The notes: generated by a model not told the origin, from the sequence alone. DNA of 17,207 bases from Opitutia bacterium UBA5964 (GCA_002430605.1 DJBY01000138.1:1-17207); one strand, 5' to 3'. Shown: positions 7,080 through 14,741, counted from the first letter of the stretch. Made by a program: numbers and translations.

Positions 7080-8834
7080 ATGGAAAATTCAGTAGAATCT
7101 CTTTTAGTCTTACTTGTATTTGATCGGCGCAATCGTTTATTAGTGCGTATCAACGCGGATCAGTGCGCGGAACCGACATATACAAGTAAAGCGGGGGAAG
7201 CGTGCGTGTTTACAGAGGACTGTGTCGAACGGGTAACTGGTGCCGCCGGTAAAGCGTATTTATTGAGTCAGCGGACAGCCGTGGATAAATCATTGTTGAT
7301 TTATTGCGCACTTCAAAGTGATGCAGTCATCGAGGGTGGGCGTTATTGCAGCTTGGATGAGATTCAGGTAGAATCGGCAAATGGTCAGTTAAATGTTTCG
7401 CCACTACTCGCTGAAGTTTTACAAACGATAGAACCCGATTTGGTTCGAATACCATATCTAGAATTTACCGAAACTGAATACATCTATCGGTTTCGAACTG
7501 CGAAAGAGCGAAATAGTGGGATCTACGTAGATCAGCAATCAGAAGAATTATATCAAAGTGAGCTATGCCGTGCGATCAAAGCGGCTCGGCGCACCAAGGA
7601 AAAAACTTCCGGCGCGCCGGCAGTGCTGGATTTTGGAGCTGTGAGTTACGTGATTCCGAGCCATTTTGGATTTTGTCTCGGTGTTCAGAACGCTATTGAG
7701 CGTGCCTACGAGACCGTGGCAGCCAATCCAACGAAGCGGGTTTTTATGCTCAGTGAGTTGATTCATAATCCCTTTGTGAATGAAGATTTGTTGGCGAGAG
7801 GGCTTCGCTACTTACAGACTGACAAGGGTGTACCCCTCTGTTTCGACGGAAGTATCGCTTCAGACCCAGAGAGCCCGAATGCGCTTTGGAATCAGTTAAC
7901 TACGGATGATGTTGTCATCATTCCTGCGTTTGGCGCGACCAATGAGGATAAAGTCCGGTTATTGCGCCGCGGGCTAAGCATTCGAGAGAATGACGCTACC
8001 TGCATGCTGGTTGAGAAGGTTTGGAAGGCCGCGCGACGTTATGCCGGGGAAGGTTTCACGGTGATCATTCACGGAAAGTCGGAACACGAAGAAACCAAGG
8101 CTACTTTTTCGAATAGTTCCAGCCATGGTCCGGCTCTGATGATTCGTAATATGGAGCACGCTAGACTTTTAACGCAGGTCATTCAGGCACAAGGTGTTGA
8201 GAAAAAGCGACTATTTGAGGATTCTTTTAAGGGCCTATACTCGAAAGGCTTCGATCCGGAGAAAGATCTTCACAAGTTGGCGGTGGTGAATCAAACCACC
8301 TTACTTCGCAATGAGACGCTCGCCATTATCGAATTTCTGCGGGAGTTCATGGTGCAGTGCTATGGTGAAGCGCAGGTGGCTGAACATTTATGGTCCAAAG
8401 GTAAAGGCGATACGCTCTGTTATGCGACCCAGGTGAATCAGGATGCGCTCCAAAAGGCGGTTGAGCAACCGATCGATGCAGCGCTGGTGGTGGGCGGCAA
8501 AAACAGCTCAAACACTTTTCAGCTCTACCGTGTTTGCGAGGGACGTTTTGGTGAAAATGCGCATTATATTCAATCCGAGGCGAATATTCTGACATCGGCC
8601 GAAATACGACATTACATCTTTCCGTACCATTTAACCGAGGCACCCCAAGCAAGCGAAGTGGTTCGGCCTTTTCTCAATGAGATGTCTAAGCCAAAGCGCA
8701 TTTTACTAACAGGCGGGGCATCGTGCCCGGACGGCTTGATCCAGCAAGTGATTCATAAGATTAACAGCTTTTTCCCCCCGCAATCGATTCGATCGATCGA
8801 ATCGATTCTTGAAGCTTTTGAGGCAGATAGTTGA
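7080..8834 (+). CDS. ispH: 4-hydroxy-3-methylbut-2-enyl diphosphate reductase with extra N-terminal domain
   Basis: Last enzyme of the MEP pathway: reduces HMBPP to IPP and DMAPP with a [4Fe-4S] cluster. The three cluster cysteines are visible: Cys199 (HFGFCLGVQNAIERA), Cys308 (NDATCMLVEKVW) and Cys447 (DTLCYATQVNQDA). HGKSEHEETKAT (331-342) holds the proton-relay His/Glu, and SSNT at 476-479 is the substrate-binding motif. NQTTLLRNET and HGK-EHEE are typical of the cyanobacterial/plant branch rather than the E. coli branch. The protein is 584 aa; the catalytic part covers about 186-560, preceded by ~185 residues absent from ordinary IspH. That part (LLVLLVFDRRNRLLVRINAD near 8-27, EGGRYCSLDEIQ 85-96) looks like a Nudix-type fold lacking a Nudix box, which is my inference. 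Likely co-transcribed with hspQ. Confidence 0.94.
   Translation: MENSVESLLVLLVFDRRNRLLVRINADQCAEPTYTSKAGEACVFTEDCVERVTGAAGKAYLLSQRTAVDKSLLIYCALQSDAVIEGGRYCSLDEIQVESANGQLNVSPLLAEVLQTIEPDLVRIPYLEFTETEYIYRFRTAKERNSGIYVDQQSEELYQSELCRAIKAARRTKEKTSGAPAVLDFGAVSYVIPSHFGFCLGVQNAIERAYETVAANPTKRVFMLSELIHNPFVNEDLLARGLRYLQTDKGVPLCFDGSIASDPESPNALWNQLTTDDVVIIPAFGATNEDKVRLLRRGLSIRENDATCMLVEKVWKAARRYAGEGFTVIIHGKSEHEETKATFSNSSSHGPALMIRNMEHARLLTQVIQAQGVEKKRLFEDSFKGLYSKGFDPEKDLHKLAVVNQTTLLRNETLAIIEFLREFMVQCYGEAQVAEHLWSKGKGDTLCYATQVNQDALQKAVEQPIDAALVVGGKNSSNTFQLYRVCEGRFGENAHYIQSEANILTSAEIRHYIFPYHLTEAPQASEVVRPFLNEMSKPKRILLTGGASCPDGLIQQVIHKINSFFPPQSIRSIESILEAFEADS
8782..8807. repeat. Perfect 26-bp palindrome inside the 3' end of ispH
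   Basis: The half-site AATCGATTCGATC (8782-8794) is followed directly by its exact reverse complement GATCGAATCGATT (8795-8807), with no spacer. The element encodes part of the C-terminal SIRSIESI of IspH and lies 28 bases before its stop. It contains two adjacent GATC sites and repeated ATCGAT, so it is partly low in complexity. As RNA it could fold into a ~10-bp hairpin just upstream of hspQ; as DNA it could bind a dimeric protein. Confidence 0.85.
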
Positions 8835-8865
8835 GGAATACAGAGATTCGACTAACTTATAAATT

Positions 8866-9225
8866 ATGTTGATCGTGATTTCAGACCTTGAAGGTAATCG
8901 CGTCCCTCAAGTCGATTTTGAGCTCGGTGCTGTGGTGAAACATAAACTCTACCACTATCGCGGCGTGGTTGTAGCGTATGATATGCAGTGTGCTGCCGGC
9001 GATAAATGGTATTTAGGAAATGAAACACAGCCGCCCCGTGAACAACCATGGTACCATGTTTTAGTGAACGAAAGTGGCGGACTCAGTACCTACGTGGCAC
9101 AGTCCAATTTAGAATGCGATGTGAGTGGGCAACCGATCGATCACCCTCAGATTGGCAGCTATTTCTCGGAGCTCAAAGAAGGTGCCTACGTTGCCCAGCA
9201 AGGCAAATCGGGGCATCACCGTTAA
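8866..9225 (+). CDS. hspQ: HspQ/YccV-like heat shock protein (hemimethylated DNA-binding fold)
   Basis: HspQ-type proteins are small beta-barrel proteins, described in E. coli as stimulators of Lon and as binders of hemimethylated DNA (YccV). The family pattern is clear: GAVVKHKLYHYRGVVVAYD (21-39), PPREQPWYHVLVNE (56-69), STYVAQSNLE (74-83) and the final IDHPQIGSYF (91-100). At 119 residues it is slightly longer than E. coli HspQ because of an N-terminal stretch (MLIVISDLEGNRVPQVDF); the ATG at 8866 is the only good start. It is 31 bases downstream of ispH and overlaps the end of the convergent miaB by four bases. No terminator fits between the two convergent genes. Confidence 0.9.
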   Translation: MLIVISDLEGNRVPQVDFELGAVVKHKLYHYRGVVVAYDMQCAAGDKWYLGNETQPPREQPWYHVLVNESGGLSTYVAQSNLECDVSGQPIDHPQIGSYFSELKEGAYVAQQGKSGHHR

Positions 9226-10616
9226 ATGCCAACAGCCATTGCCTCATTCACAGCCGTTTCCACACCTTCAAGGACAAGTTCACCAAACAGTGTGCTTGCT
9301 GTGACACGGGTGAAGCGAACTGGCACGATTTGGCCGATTAGGCGCGGGCTTGCTTTGACGATAACTACGCGATTACCCGCGGTGCGGCCAACAAACATAC
9401 TTTCGCCTTTTTTAGCAGGGCCTTCGAACAGAACATCCTCGTTTGTACCAATGAGAGCTTCGTTTCGGGCGAGTGAACTTTTTCTGAGAATTTCGAGAAG
9501 GATCTGATTGCGCTCTTCTTTTTGCTCTTTCGTGATCGGGTCGCCCAGTGGTTCGGCTGTGGTGCCTGGACGAACGCTGTATTTGAATAGATAGGCCATA
9601 TCGAAGCCCACCTCTTCAAAGGTTTGGCGAGTCAGCTCGAAATCTTCGTCAGTTTCACCGGGGAAGCCCACAATGATGTCCGTCGAAATATACATATTTG
9701 GGCACGCTTTACGCAGCTCGGCGATGATACTCTTGAATTTCTCAATGGTGTAAGGGCGACGCATCGCTTTGAGAATACGATTGCTTCCGCTTTGCATCGG
9801 AAAGTGGATATATTCGACGAGTTTTGGCAGGCGCGCGTAGCAGTCGATCAAGTCTTGTTTGAAGCCGACTGGGTGTGGGCTCGTGAAACGGATACGATCA
9901 ATGCCTGCAATTTCATGGACGCGTTCCAGCAATTGAACGAAGGGGCTTTTCTTGTCCACGAATGGGAATTCTCGAATGCCGTATTGGTTCACAATTTGTC
10001 CGAGAAGGGTTACCTCGCGCGTGCCATTGGCAGCCAGCTTCTCGATTTCATCAATGATTTCGTCCATTGGCCGACCGCGTTCGACGCCACGTGTTTTGGG
10101 CACGATGCAATACGAGCACTTCATGTTACAGCCCTGCATGATACTGACAAAGGCTGTGACTTGGCGCGTATCACTAGTGTGTGATTTAATCGTGTTTTGT
10201 GAGTCTGCCTCATCTTCAAGATCAATAATAGAGCTGGGGCGTGGACCCTGCCCCTGCATCGTAGCGATGATATTAGTCAAATGATCGGGCACGCGGTGAA
10301 ATTTTTGAGTGCCAATAATGAGATCTAGATCTGGCAAGCTATCAAGTAGCGCGCCCCCACGGTTTTGAGCCATACAGCCCATTACGCCGATGATGAAGTT
10401 GGGGTTTTTACGCTTACGCTTTGCGAGGTGGCCAGCTTTACCAATGGCTTTTTGCTCGGCTTGATCGCGCACACTACAAGTATTGAGTAGAACGACGTCG
10501 GCCTCCTTCTCGTTGTCGACCAAGGCATAGCCCTTCCCCCGAAGCATCGCAGCGACCGCTTCGGAATCTCGTTCATTCATTTGGCACCCGTAGGTTTTGA
10601 TATAGACCCGGTTCAT
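9222..10616 (-). CDS. miaB: tRNA-2-methylthio-N6-dimethylallyladenosine synthase
   Basis: A radical-SAM methylthiotransferase that adds a methylthio group to i6A37 of tRNAs reading codons starting with U. The N-terminal MTTase domain has the three cluster cysteines Cys11 (KTYGCQMN), Cys47 (LLNTCSVRD) and Cys81 (VMGCMAQ). The radical-SAM motif CxxxCxxC is at 163, 167 and 170 in QGCNMKCSYCIVPKTRG. STDIIVGFPGETDEDF and the C-terminal TRAM domain (roughly 380-445, GESMFVGRTAGNRVV) complete the family architecture. The length of 464 aa and the MNRVYIKTYGCQMN start are normal, and MiaB is preferred over RimO by the N-terminus. The gene stands alone on this strand and is divergent from the gene at 10893. 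Its i6A substrate depends on DMAPP, the product of neighbouring ispH. Confidence 0.96.
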   Translation of the reverse strand: MNRVYIKTYGCQMNERDSEAVAAMLRGKGYALVDNEKEADVVLLNTCSVRDQAEQKAIGKAGHLAKRKRKNPNFIIGVMGCMAQNRGGALLDSLPDLDLIIGTQKFHRVPDHLTNIIATMQGQGPRPSSIIDLEDEADSQNTIKSHTSDTRQVTAFVSIMQGCNMKCSYCIVPKTRGVERGRPMDEIIDEIEKLAANGTREVTLLGQIVNQYGIREFPFVDKKSPFVQLLERVHEIAGIDRIRFTSPHPVGFKQDLIDCYARLPKLVEYIHFPMQSGSNRILKAMRRPYTIEKFKSIIAELRKACPNMYISTDIIVGFPGETDEDFELTRQTFEEVGFDMAYLFKYSVRPGTTAEPLGDPITKEQKEERNQILLEILRKSSLARNEALIGTNEDVLFEGPAKKGESMFVGRTAGNRVVIVKASPRLIGQIVPVRFTRVTASTLFGELVLEGVETAVNEAMAVGI

Positions 10617-10892
10617 GAGGAGTGCGGAGAATGTTGAGCTAGAGCGGATTGTAAACCTAGAATGTGCAGACAGGTGTAACAGATTTGTTAGAACCGGTTA
10701 AGAGTTGTTTAAACGGTGGTGAGAACTTGACCGATTGGGCGTGTCGAATGACATCAACAGCATGTCGAAATTATCCCCCAGCAACTGATTCTGGTAAAAG
10801 CTGGAAAACTAGTGTGGGATGGCTCTGTCACCACAGTTTAGCAGGGATATGTTTTTCTGTGAGCGGCCGCTGAAGTGGTACCCGTAGAAGTT

Positions 10893-11300
10893 ATGCAGAA
10901 TAGTACGCAAAAAGTCTTTGTATATGGCACTCTCAAGCCTGGCGGCCATTATTGGCCTCAGTTCTGTGAGGGTAAGGTTAGCTCGGCGATTCCAGCCAAG
11001 ATCCGTGGTGAGCTCTACGATCTGCATGTTGGCTACCCCGGGGTTTTTCTACGTGGCGAGGGGTGGGTGCAGGGCTATGTGCTGTCATTCCTCCGTCAAG
11101 CGGACTTCATACAACTCGATGTGCTGGAAGGGTTTAAGCCGAATCGATCAAATGAGCGTAACGAATATGTGAGGGTACGCGTCGATTACTTTAACGAGGA
11201 CGGCGTGGGTCTCGGTGAGGCGTGGGCTTATGAAATGACGGAAGCGACCTTCGAGCGCTTCTCATCAACACGTATTGAAAGTGGTAACTGGCCTGATTGA
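10893..11300 (+). CDS. Gamma-glutamylcyclotransferase-like protein (BtrG/AIG2-like fold)
   Basis: A 135-residue protein with the fold of gamma-glutamylcyclotransferases, which release 5-oxoproline from gamma-glutamyl amines. VFVYGTLKPGG (8-18) is the defining loop that binds the gamma-glutamyl moiety, and Glu79 in LDVLEGF is the expected catalytic acid. The true substrate cannot be read from the sequence. I choose the ATG at 10893 over the in-frame GTG at 10875 because the YGTL motif normally lies about ten residues from the start. The 276 bases between it and divergent miaB carry no gene that I can support. The SGNH hydrolase follows after 39 bases and is probably in the same transcript. Confidence 0.85.
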   Translation: MQNSTQKVFVYGTLKPGGHYWPQFCEGKVSSAIPAKIRGELYDLHVGYPGVFLRGEGWVQGYVLSFLRQADFIQLDVLEGFKPNRSNERNEYVRVRVDYFNEDGVGLGEAWAYEMTEATFERFSSTRIESGNWPD

Positions 11301-11339
11301 TCGCTTGCGTTATTAGTGAAATACAACTTTTAAAATCAT

Positions 11340-11972
11340 ATGCTGTTTACCAAACCGACCACCCTACTGTTTGTCGGCGACTCAATCACCGATTGTGGCC
11401 GCGACCGTGAATCGGGCGGCGCCGACCTTGGCGCTGGGTACGTGGCGCAGGTGCAGGCTCTATTGGACGCGCATCACCCTGAGGCAAAGGTTCGTTATTT
11501 GAATATGGGCATCTCGGGAAACCGTGTGACGGATTTAGAAGCGCGTTGGGATGTGGATGTATTAGCACATCAACCAGATTGGGTGTCGGTGATGATCGGG
11601 ATCAACGATGTATGGCGTCAGTTTGATAATCCACTCGTGGAGCAGGTGTCGTTGCAGGCCTACAGCGAGAAGTTGCAGGGGTTGGTGCAGCGCACATTGC
11701 CCCAGGTGCAAGGCATGATCGTGATGTCACCGTTCTTCCTGGAGACTAATGTCGAGGAGCCGATGCGCGAGTTGATGGACAGCTATGGAGCGGCGGCTCG
11801 GGCTATTGCTGAGCGAAATGAGCTACGTTTTGTGGATGTGCAGGCAGCATTTAATGCGTGGCTGGTGCATAACCATACGTCACAGCTTTGTGGTGACCGA
11901 GTGCATCCCAATGCCGTCGGGCATAACATTATTGCCAGTGCGTTTCTCAACGCAGTTGATTTTGAATGGTAA
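11340..11972 (+). CDS. SGNH/GDSL-family hydrolase
   Basis: A 210-residue esterase/acyl- or acetylhydrolase of the SGNH fold. All four blocks are present: GDSIT with nucleophile Ser15, Gly60-Asn61 in MGISGNRV, GINDVW with Asn89, and DRVHPN with Asp186 and His189. There is no signal peptide, so it is probably cytosolic. The DSITDCGRDRE start resembles the rhamnogalacturonan acetylesterase/lysophospholipase-like group that often removes acetyl groups from sugars, but the substrate is not certain. It begins 39 bases after the cyclotransferase-like gene and is followed by a long hairpin at 12113. Confidence 0.92.
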   Translation: MLFTKPTTLLFVGDSITDCGRDRESGGADLGAGYVAQVQALLDAHHPEAKVRYLNMGISGNRVTDLEARWDVDVLAHQPDWVSVMIGINDVWRQFDNPLVEQVSLQAYSEKLQGLVQRTLPQVQGMIVMSPFFLETNVEEPMRELMDSYGAAARAIAERNELRFVDVQAAFNAWLVHNHTSQLCGDRVHPNAVGHNIIASAFLNAVDFEW

Positions 11973-12112
11973 CTTGCAAGTCCCCTGCTCTATTCAGGTG
12001 CGATTACTTATGGTTCATCGTCGATGCGCGTGAAATGGTCGCATCGGCAGGTAATCTCTGCGATGGAGTCAAGTTCGACTCTGTTGTGGCGCGGGCTTCT
12101 CGAATAGAGCCT

Positions 12113-12169
12113 GTTTTGCCTGGTCGAGGGCATGCTCGCCTGCAAGCAGGAGAAGCATGCGGGCAAAAC
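12113..12169. terminator. Long interrupted hairpin between convergent genes
   Basis: Three nested inverted pairs: GTTTTGCC (12113-12120) with GGCAAAAC (12162-12169); GCATGCT (12130-12136) with AGCATGC (12154-12160); CCTG (12139-12142) with CAGG (12147-12150). The left arm has an extra 9 bases between the outer and middle stems. It lies between the SGNH hydrolase (+) and the SDR-fusion gene (-) and could end transcription from both sides, but no clean U-run follows on either strand. It might instead be a dispersed REP-like element. The rest of the gap (11973-12234) shows nothing I can name. Confidence 0.5.
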
Positions 12170-12234
12170 TTATAATAAGCTATGCCCGCTTAGTGCCGTG
12201 ATGATCGATGGTTCCTCGGAAATGACGATCAACC

Positions 12235-13851
12235 TTATTTTTTCACGGTCTTTGCCGACGTGGCTTTCTTAGCAGCCGTTTTCTTCACCGCTTTTTTTGC
12301 GGCGACCTTTTTTGCTATTTTCTTCGCGGCGACTTTTTTGACGGCTACTTTCTTCGTGCCCTTTTTAGCCGCCTTCTTCGCGGCTATTTTCTTCACCGTC
12401 GGAGCCTCCGAAACAAATTCGAGTGGTGCTTTGGCTGCTGCCTTTCTCTGCGATTTGGCAGGCGGTGTGGCCTTTTTAGGCTTCGGTGCGTCCACCACGA
12501 CTTCTCTAGGTTGAAATGAATCTTGTTTCGCAGTTGCTGAGCTTGCTTTCGAGTGTTTGCCGACTGGAACACTGGGTTGTTCGTAGGCCGCGTATTTTTG
12601 CTCAGAGCCAACTACCGGCTTGCGGTTGCGATTTCGGCCAACACGTGGCGTCTTCGCGGGTTGATTGGCTTGGAGGGGAGATATTTTTGAATTATTGTCA
12701 CCACCATGAGACTTTGTTTTAGCAGAGCTGGACTGTGGTTGTTCATCCGCGCGATTAGAGGTGTGACCGTCTTCCTGGTCACGATTTCGATTCCGATTGC
12801 GTCCGCTACGGCGGCGGCCACGACGGGGCTTAGACTGCTCGGACTGCTCGCCGTCTTTTATAGTGTCCTGTTGCGAATCGTCTGACTGGGCGCTGGATTC
12901 GGCGCGTGCTTGCTGGGGCTCGCGATCACGATTTTTACGCGGATTCTTTTTATTTCGGATCGGCTCTTGGTGGCGCTCAGGCTGAGATTCGTAGTCCTCG
13001 ATTGCGGCGGCGATTTTTTCTTCCATTTCCTCATCCGTGTAAGGGATGGTGCGCTCGATCTGATCGGGCTTTTTGGTGGTAATGGGCGCTTGCTCTGGTG
13101 GGCAGTATTCCTGCGGAGGGAGCACGACCGCATGGTATGGATCGATAGGTAGGCCAGTCTTGGGTAAAACTTCTTCGGCGGCGCCGCTGAGGCGCGGATA
13201 CAGAGTGATTTCGCTGGGGACGTTCGGCTCGTTCGGATTGAGGAGCTGTTCGACCGTGCGAGCGACGTGCTCGGCGTCGATACGAGTCTGCAAGTGCTTG
13301 TCCGTGAAGGTCGTATCATCAGTCACTGTATTTTGGCGAAGGATGAGGTTTGTCACACGCAGGCCAGCATCGCGGGCCTGATCGAACAGTGCGTTGTTCA
13401 TCTCGCGTAGACCACCTTCGATGAGGGCGTTGACTGCGCTGGCGATGTGGCCGCTTTTGTTGGCTGGAATGATGTTAATGAGCTGGCCGCGAAAGCGCAG
13501 GAGGTTAGGCAAAGCCATGCGTGTGAGCATGATTGGCCCCAGTAGTCCGACCTTTAAAATGGCTTCAAGATTGCCGACAGGCAGCAGTTCAAAGGCAGCG
13601 CCAGGGGTGACATCGATCGCATGAATCAGGATGTGGATCGCCTTTTCCTGTTCGATAATGGCTGCCGCAGTGCGAGCGACTGCTTCGAGGTCGCTTAGGT
13701 CGATCGCATGGGCGATGAAATGTTTATCTGCGAAAGTGACGCGTGAGAAGTTGTTGCCGATCCCGTGCACGCGGCACCCTTGGCGGATAAGATCTTCGAC
13801 CAAGCGAAGTCCAAGTGGAGTTTCGGCGCCAGTGACAATTGCAATGTCCAT
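12235..13851 (-). CDS. Short-chain dehydrogenase-like protein fused to a basic histone H1-like tail
   Basis: Residues 1 to about 225 follow the SDR Rossmann fold: IVTGAETPLG (5-14) is the TGxxxxxG cofactor loop, and AIDLSD (49-54) the next strand. The NNAG motif is replaced by HAID, and the YxxxK catalytic pair maps to AVNALIEGG (139-147), where Val and Ile stand in for Tyr and Lys. So it probably does not catalyse a typical SDR reaction. From about 255 the chain is disordered and very polar, with Arg/Asn-rich clusters RRGRRRSGRNRNRNR (343-357) and GRNRNRK (405-411). The last ~55 residues are Lys/Ala repeats of the KKVAAKK type, as in histone H1 and AlgP/Hc1-like proteins. The start at 13851 (538 aa) gives a normal SDR N-terminus; 49 codons upstream in frame look untranslated. 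It probably binds nucleic acid; its role is unknown. Confidence 0.8.
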   Translation of the reverse strand: MDIAIVTGAETPLGLRLVEDLIRQGCRVHGIGNNFSRVTFADKHFIAHAIDLSDLEAVARTAAAIIEQEKAIHILIHAIDVTPGAAFELLPVGNLEAILKVGLLGPIMLTRMALPNLLRFRGQLINIIPANKSGHIASAVNALIEGGLREMNNALFDQARDAGLRVTNLILRQNTVTDDTTFTDKHLQTRIDAEHVARTVEQLLNPNEPNVPSEITLYPRLSGAAEEVLPKTGLPIDPYHAVVLPPQEYCPPEQAPITTKKPDQIERTIPYTDEEMEEKIAAAIEDYESQPERHQEPIRNKKNPRKNRDREPQQARAESSAQSDDSQQDTIKDGEQSEQSKPRRGRRRSGRNRNRNRDQEDGHTSNRADEQPQSSSAKTKSHGGDNNSKISPLQANQPAKTPRVGRNRNRKPVVGSEQKYAAYEQPSVPVGKHSKASSATAKQDSFQPREVVVDAPKPKKATPPAKSQRKAAAKAPLEFVSEAPTVKKIAAKKAAKKGTKKVAVKKVAAKKIAKKVAAKKAVKKTAAKKATSAKTVKK

Positions 13852-14023
13852 AAAATGATGAAAGTGGCTCTGCTCGCGGAGAACACCCGGAGTGGGGTTC
13901 GTCAAAGACGCGTTGGAGTGTGTCGATTGCTTGGGCGCTTGTGGGCAGCCGTAGTTCAATCTGTCGGCTAGCCCACTTTCTAAAACGATTCGTGGCAATC
14001 GTATTTTTTAAATGCCTGCCTGT

Positions 14024-14067
14024 ATTATATTAATTGCCGCACTAGGCGCGCTGACCAGATCTGATCA
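14024..14067 (-). promoter_or_regulatory. Candidate promoter and near-palindromic site upstream of the SDR fusion gene
   Basis: On the minus strand a perfect TATAAT lies at 14029-14024, 173 bases upstream of the chosen start, with no good -35. Just upstream of it, TGACCAGATCTGATCA (14052-14067) is a 16-base palindrome broken at a single pair and could be an operator. Both are sequence matches only. The rest of the gap 13852-14087 shows nothing else. Confidence 0.3.
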
Positions 14068-14087
14068 ATATCCTGACTGCGAATTCA

Positions 14088-14741
14088 TCAGGTCGAGCGT
14101 AGCAGCTGCACTAGCTCTCGCAACGAATGCACCACTGGAGCACCTGTCTTGACTAGCCGCTCGTAAGTGTGGTGGCCATGCGCCATCAGGATGCAATGCG
14201 TGCCAATGGCTTCGGCTACCTCAAAGTCGTGCAAGGTATCACCGATCAAGACGATCTCATCTGGCTGCCAGTGGAGTTGCTCCATCCAGTGGTGGCCTTG
14301 CGCGACCTTACCTGCGGCATAGATATTATCTGCCCCCATCAGGCCCAGAAAGTGACCTCGTATGCCGAAGTGGTGTATGCCTTCGTTGAGTGCCTCTTGT
14401 TTTGCGGCCGAAAGCACTGAGTGACTCATGCCGAGTTGCGCTAGATCAGTGAGAACCTGCACTGCTTCGGGGTGTAATTGACATTCCTCAAAACAGCGTG
14501 CTTCGTAGTCGTCAATGAATTCACGGCTGACTCGATCAAAGCTATCTTTATCGGTATCGAAGCCGAGGTAGTCGTAAAAGTGAACCACGGGAAAACCGAA
14601 ATTATTACGATAGTCTTGCTCAGAGAGTGGCGCCCTGCCCCGTCTGGCAAGCAGTTCGTTGAGCACATCCACACAGAGCCCAGTGTCGTTGAGTAGCGTG
14701 CCGTTCCAGTCCCAGATGACGTGTTTGTACCGTGCTGTCAT
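14088..14741 (-). CDS. HAD-superfamily hydrolase, phosphoglycolate-phosphatase-like
   Basis: A 217-residue HAD phosphatase with a helical C1 cap. Motif I is DWNGT (Asp11, with Asn13 where the usual general-acid Asp stands), motif II Ser111 in VLSAAKQ, motif III Lys145 in AAGKVAQG, and motif IV GDTLHD with Asp168 and Asp172. The fold and order match Gph-like enzymes that remove phosphate from small metabolites. The Asp-to-Asn change at D+2 is seen in a recognisable DWNGTLL subgroup and may slow or change the reaction, so the substrate is open. Its ATG follows directly on the stop codon of the small membrane protein (TAA-ATG), so the two are almost certainly translated together. Confidence 0.88.
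   Translation of the reverse strand: MTARYKHVIWDWNGTLLNDTGLCVDVLNELLARRGRAPLSEQDYRNNFGFPVVHFYDYLGFDTDKDSFDRVSREFIDDYEARCFEECQLHPEAVQVLTDLAQLGMSHSVLSAAKQEALNEGIHHFGIRGHFLGLMGADNIYAAGKVAQGHHWMEQLHWQPDEIVLIGDTLHDFEVAEAIGTHCILMAHGHHTYERLVKTGAPVVHSLRELVQLLRST

Noticed and set aside
9624..10184. A 186-codon open frame antisense to miaB
   Set aside because: Complete overlap with miaB, including its radical-SAM motif region, and no recognisable domain.
10664..10873. A 69-codon ORF in the miaB/cyclotransferase gap
   Set aside because: Low-complexity composition with many Cys, Ser and Trp and no motif; nothing supports translation.
13852..13998. Longer start of the SDR fusion protein at 13998
   Set aside because: It would place 49 unrelated residues before a standard SDR N-terminus (MDIAIVTGAETPLG).
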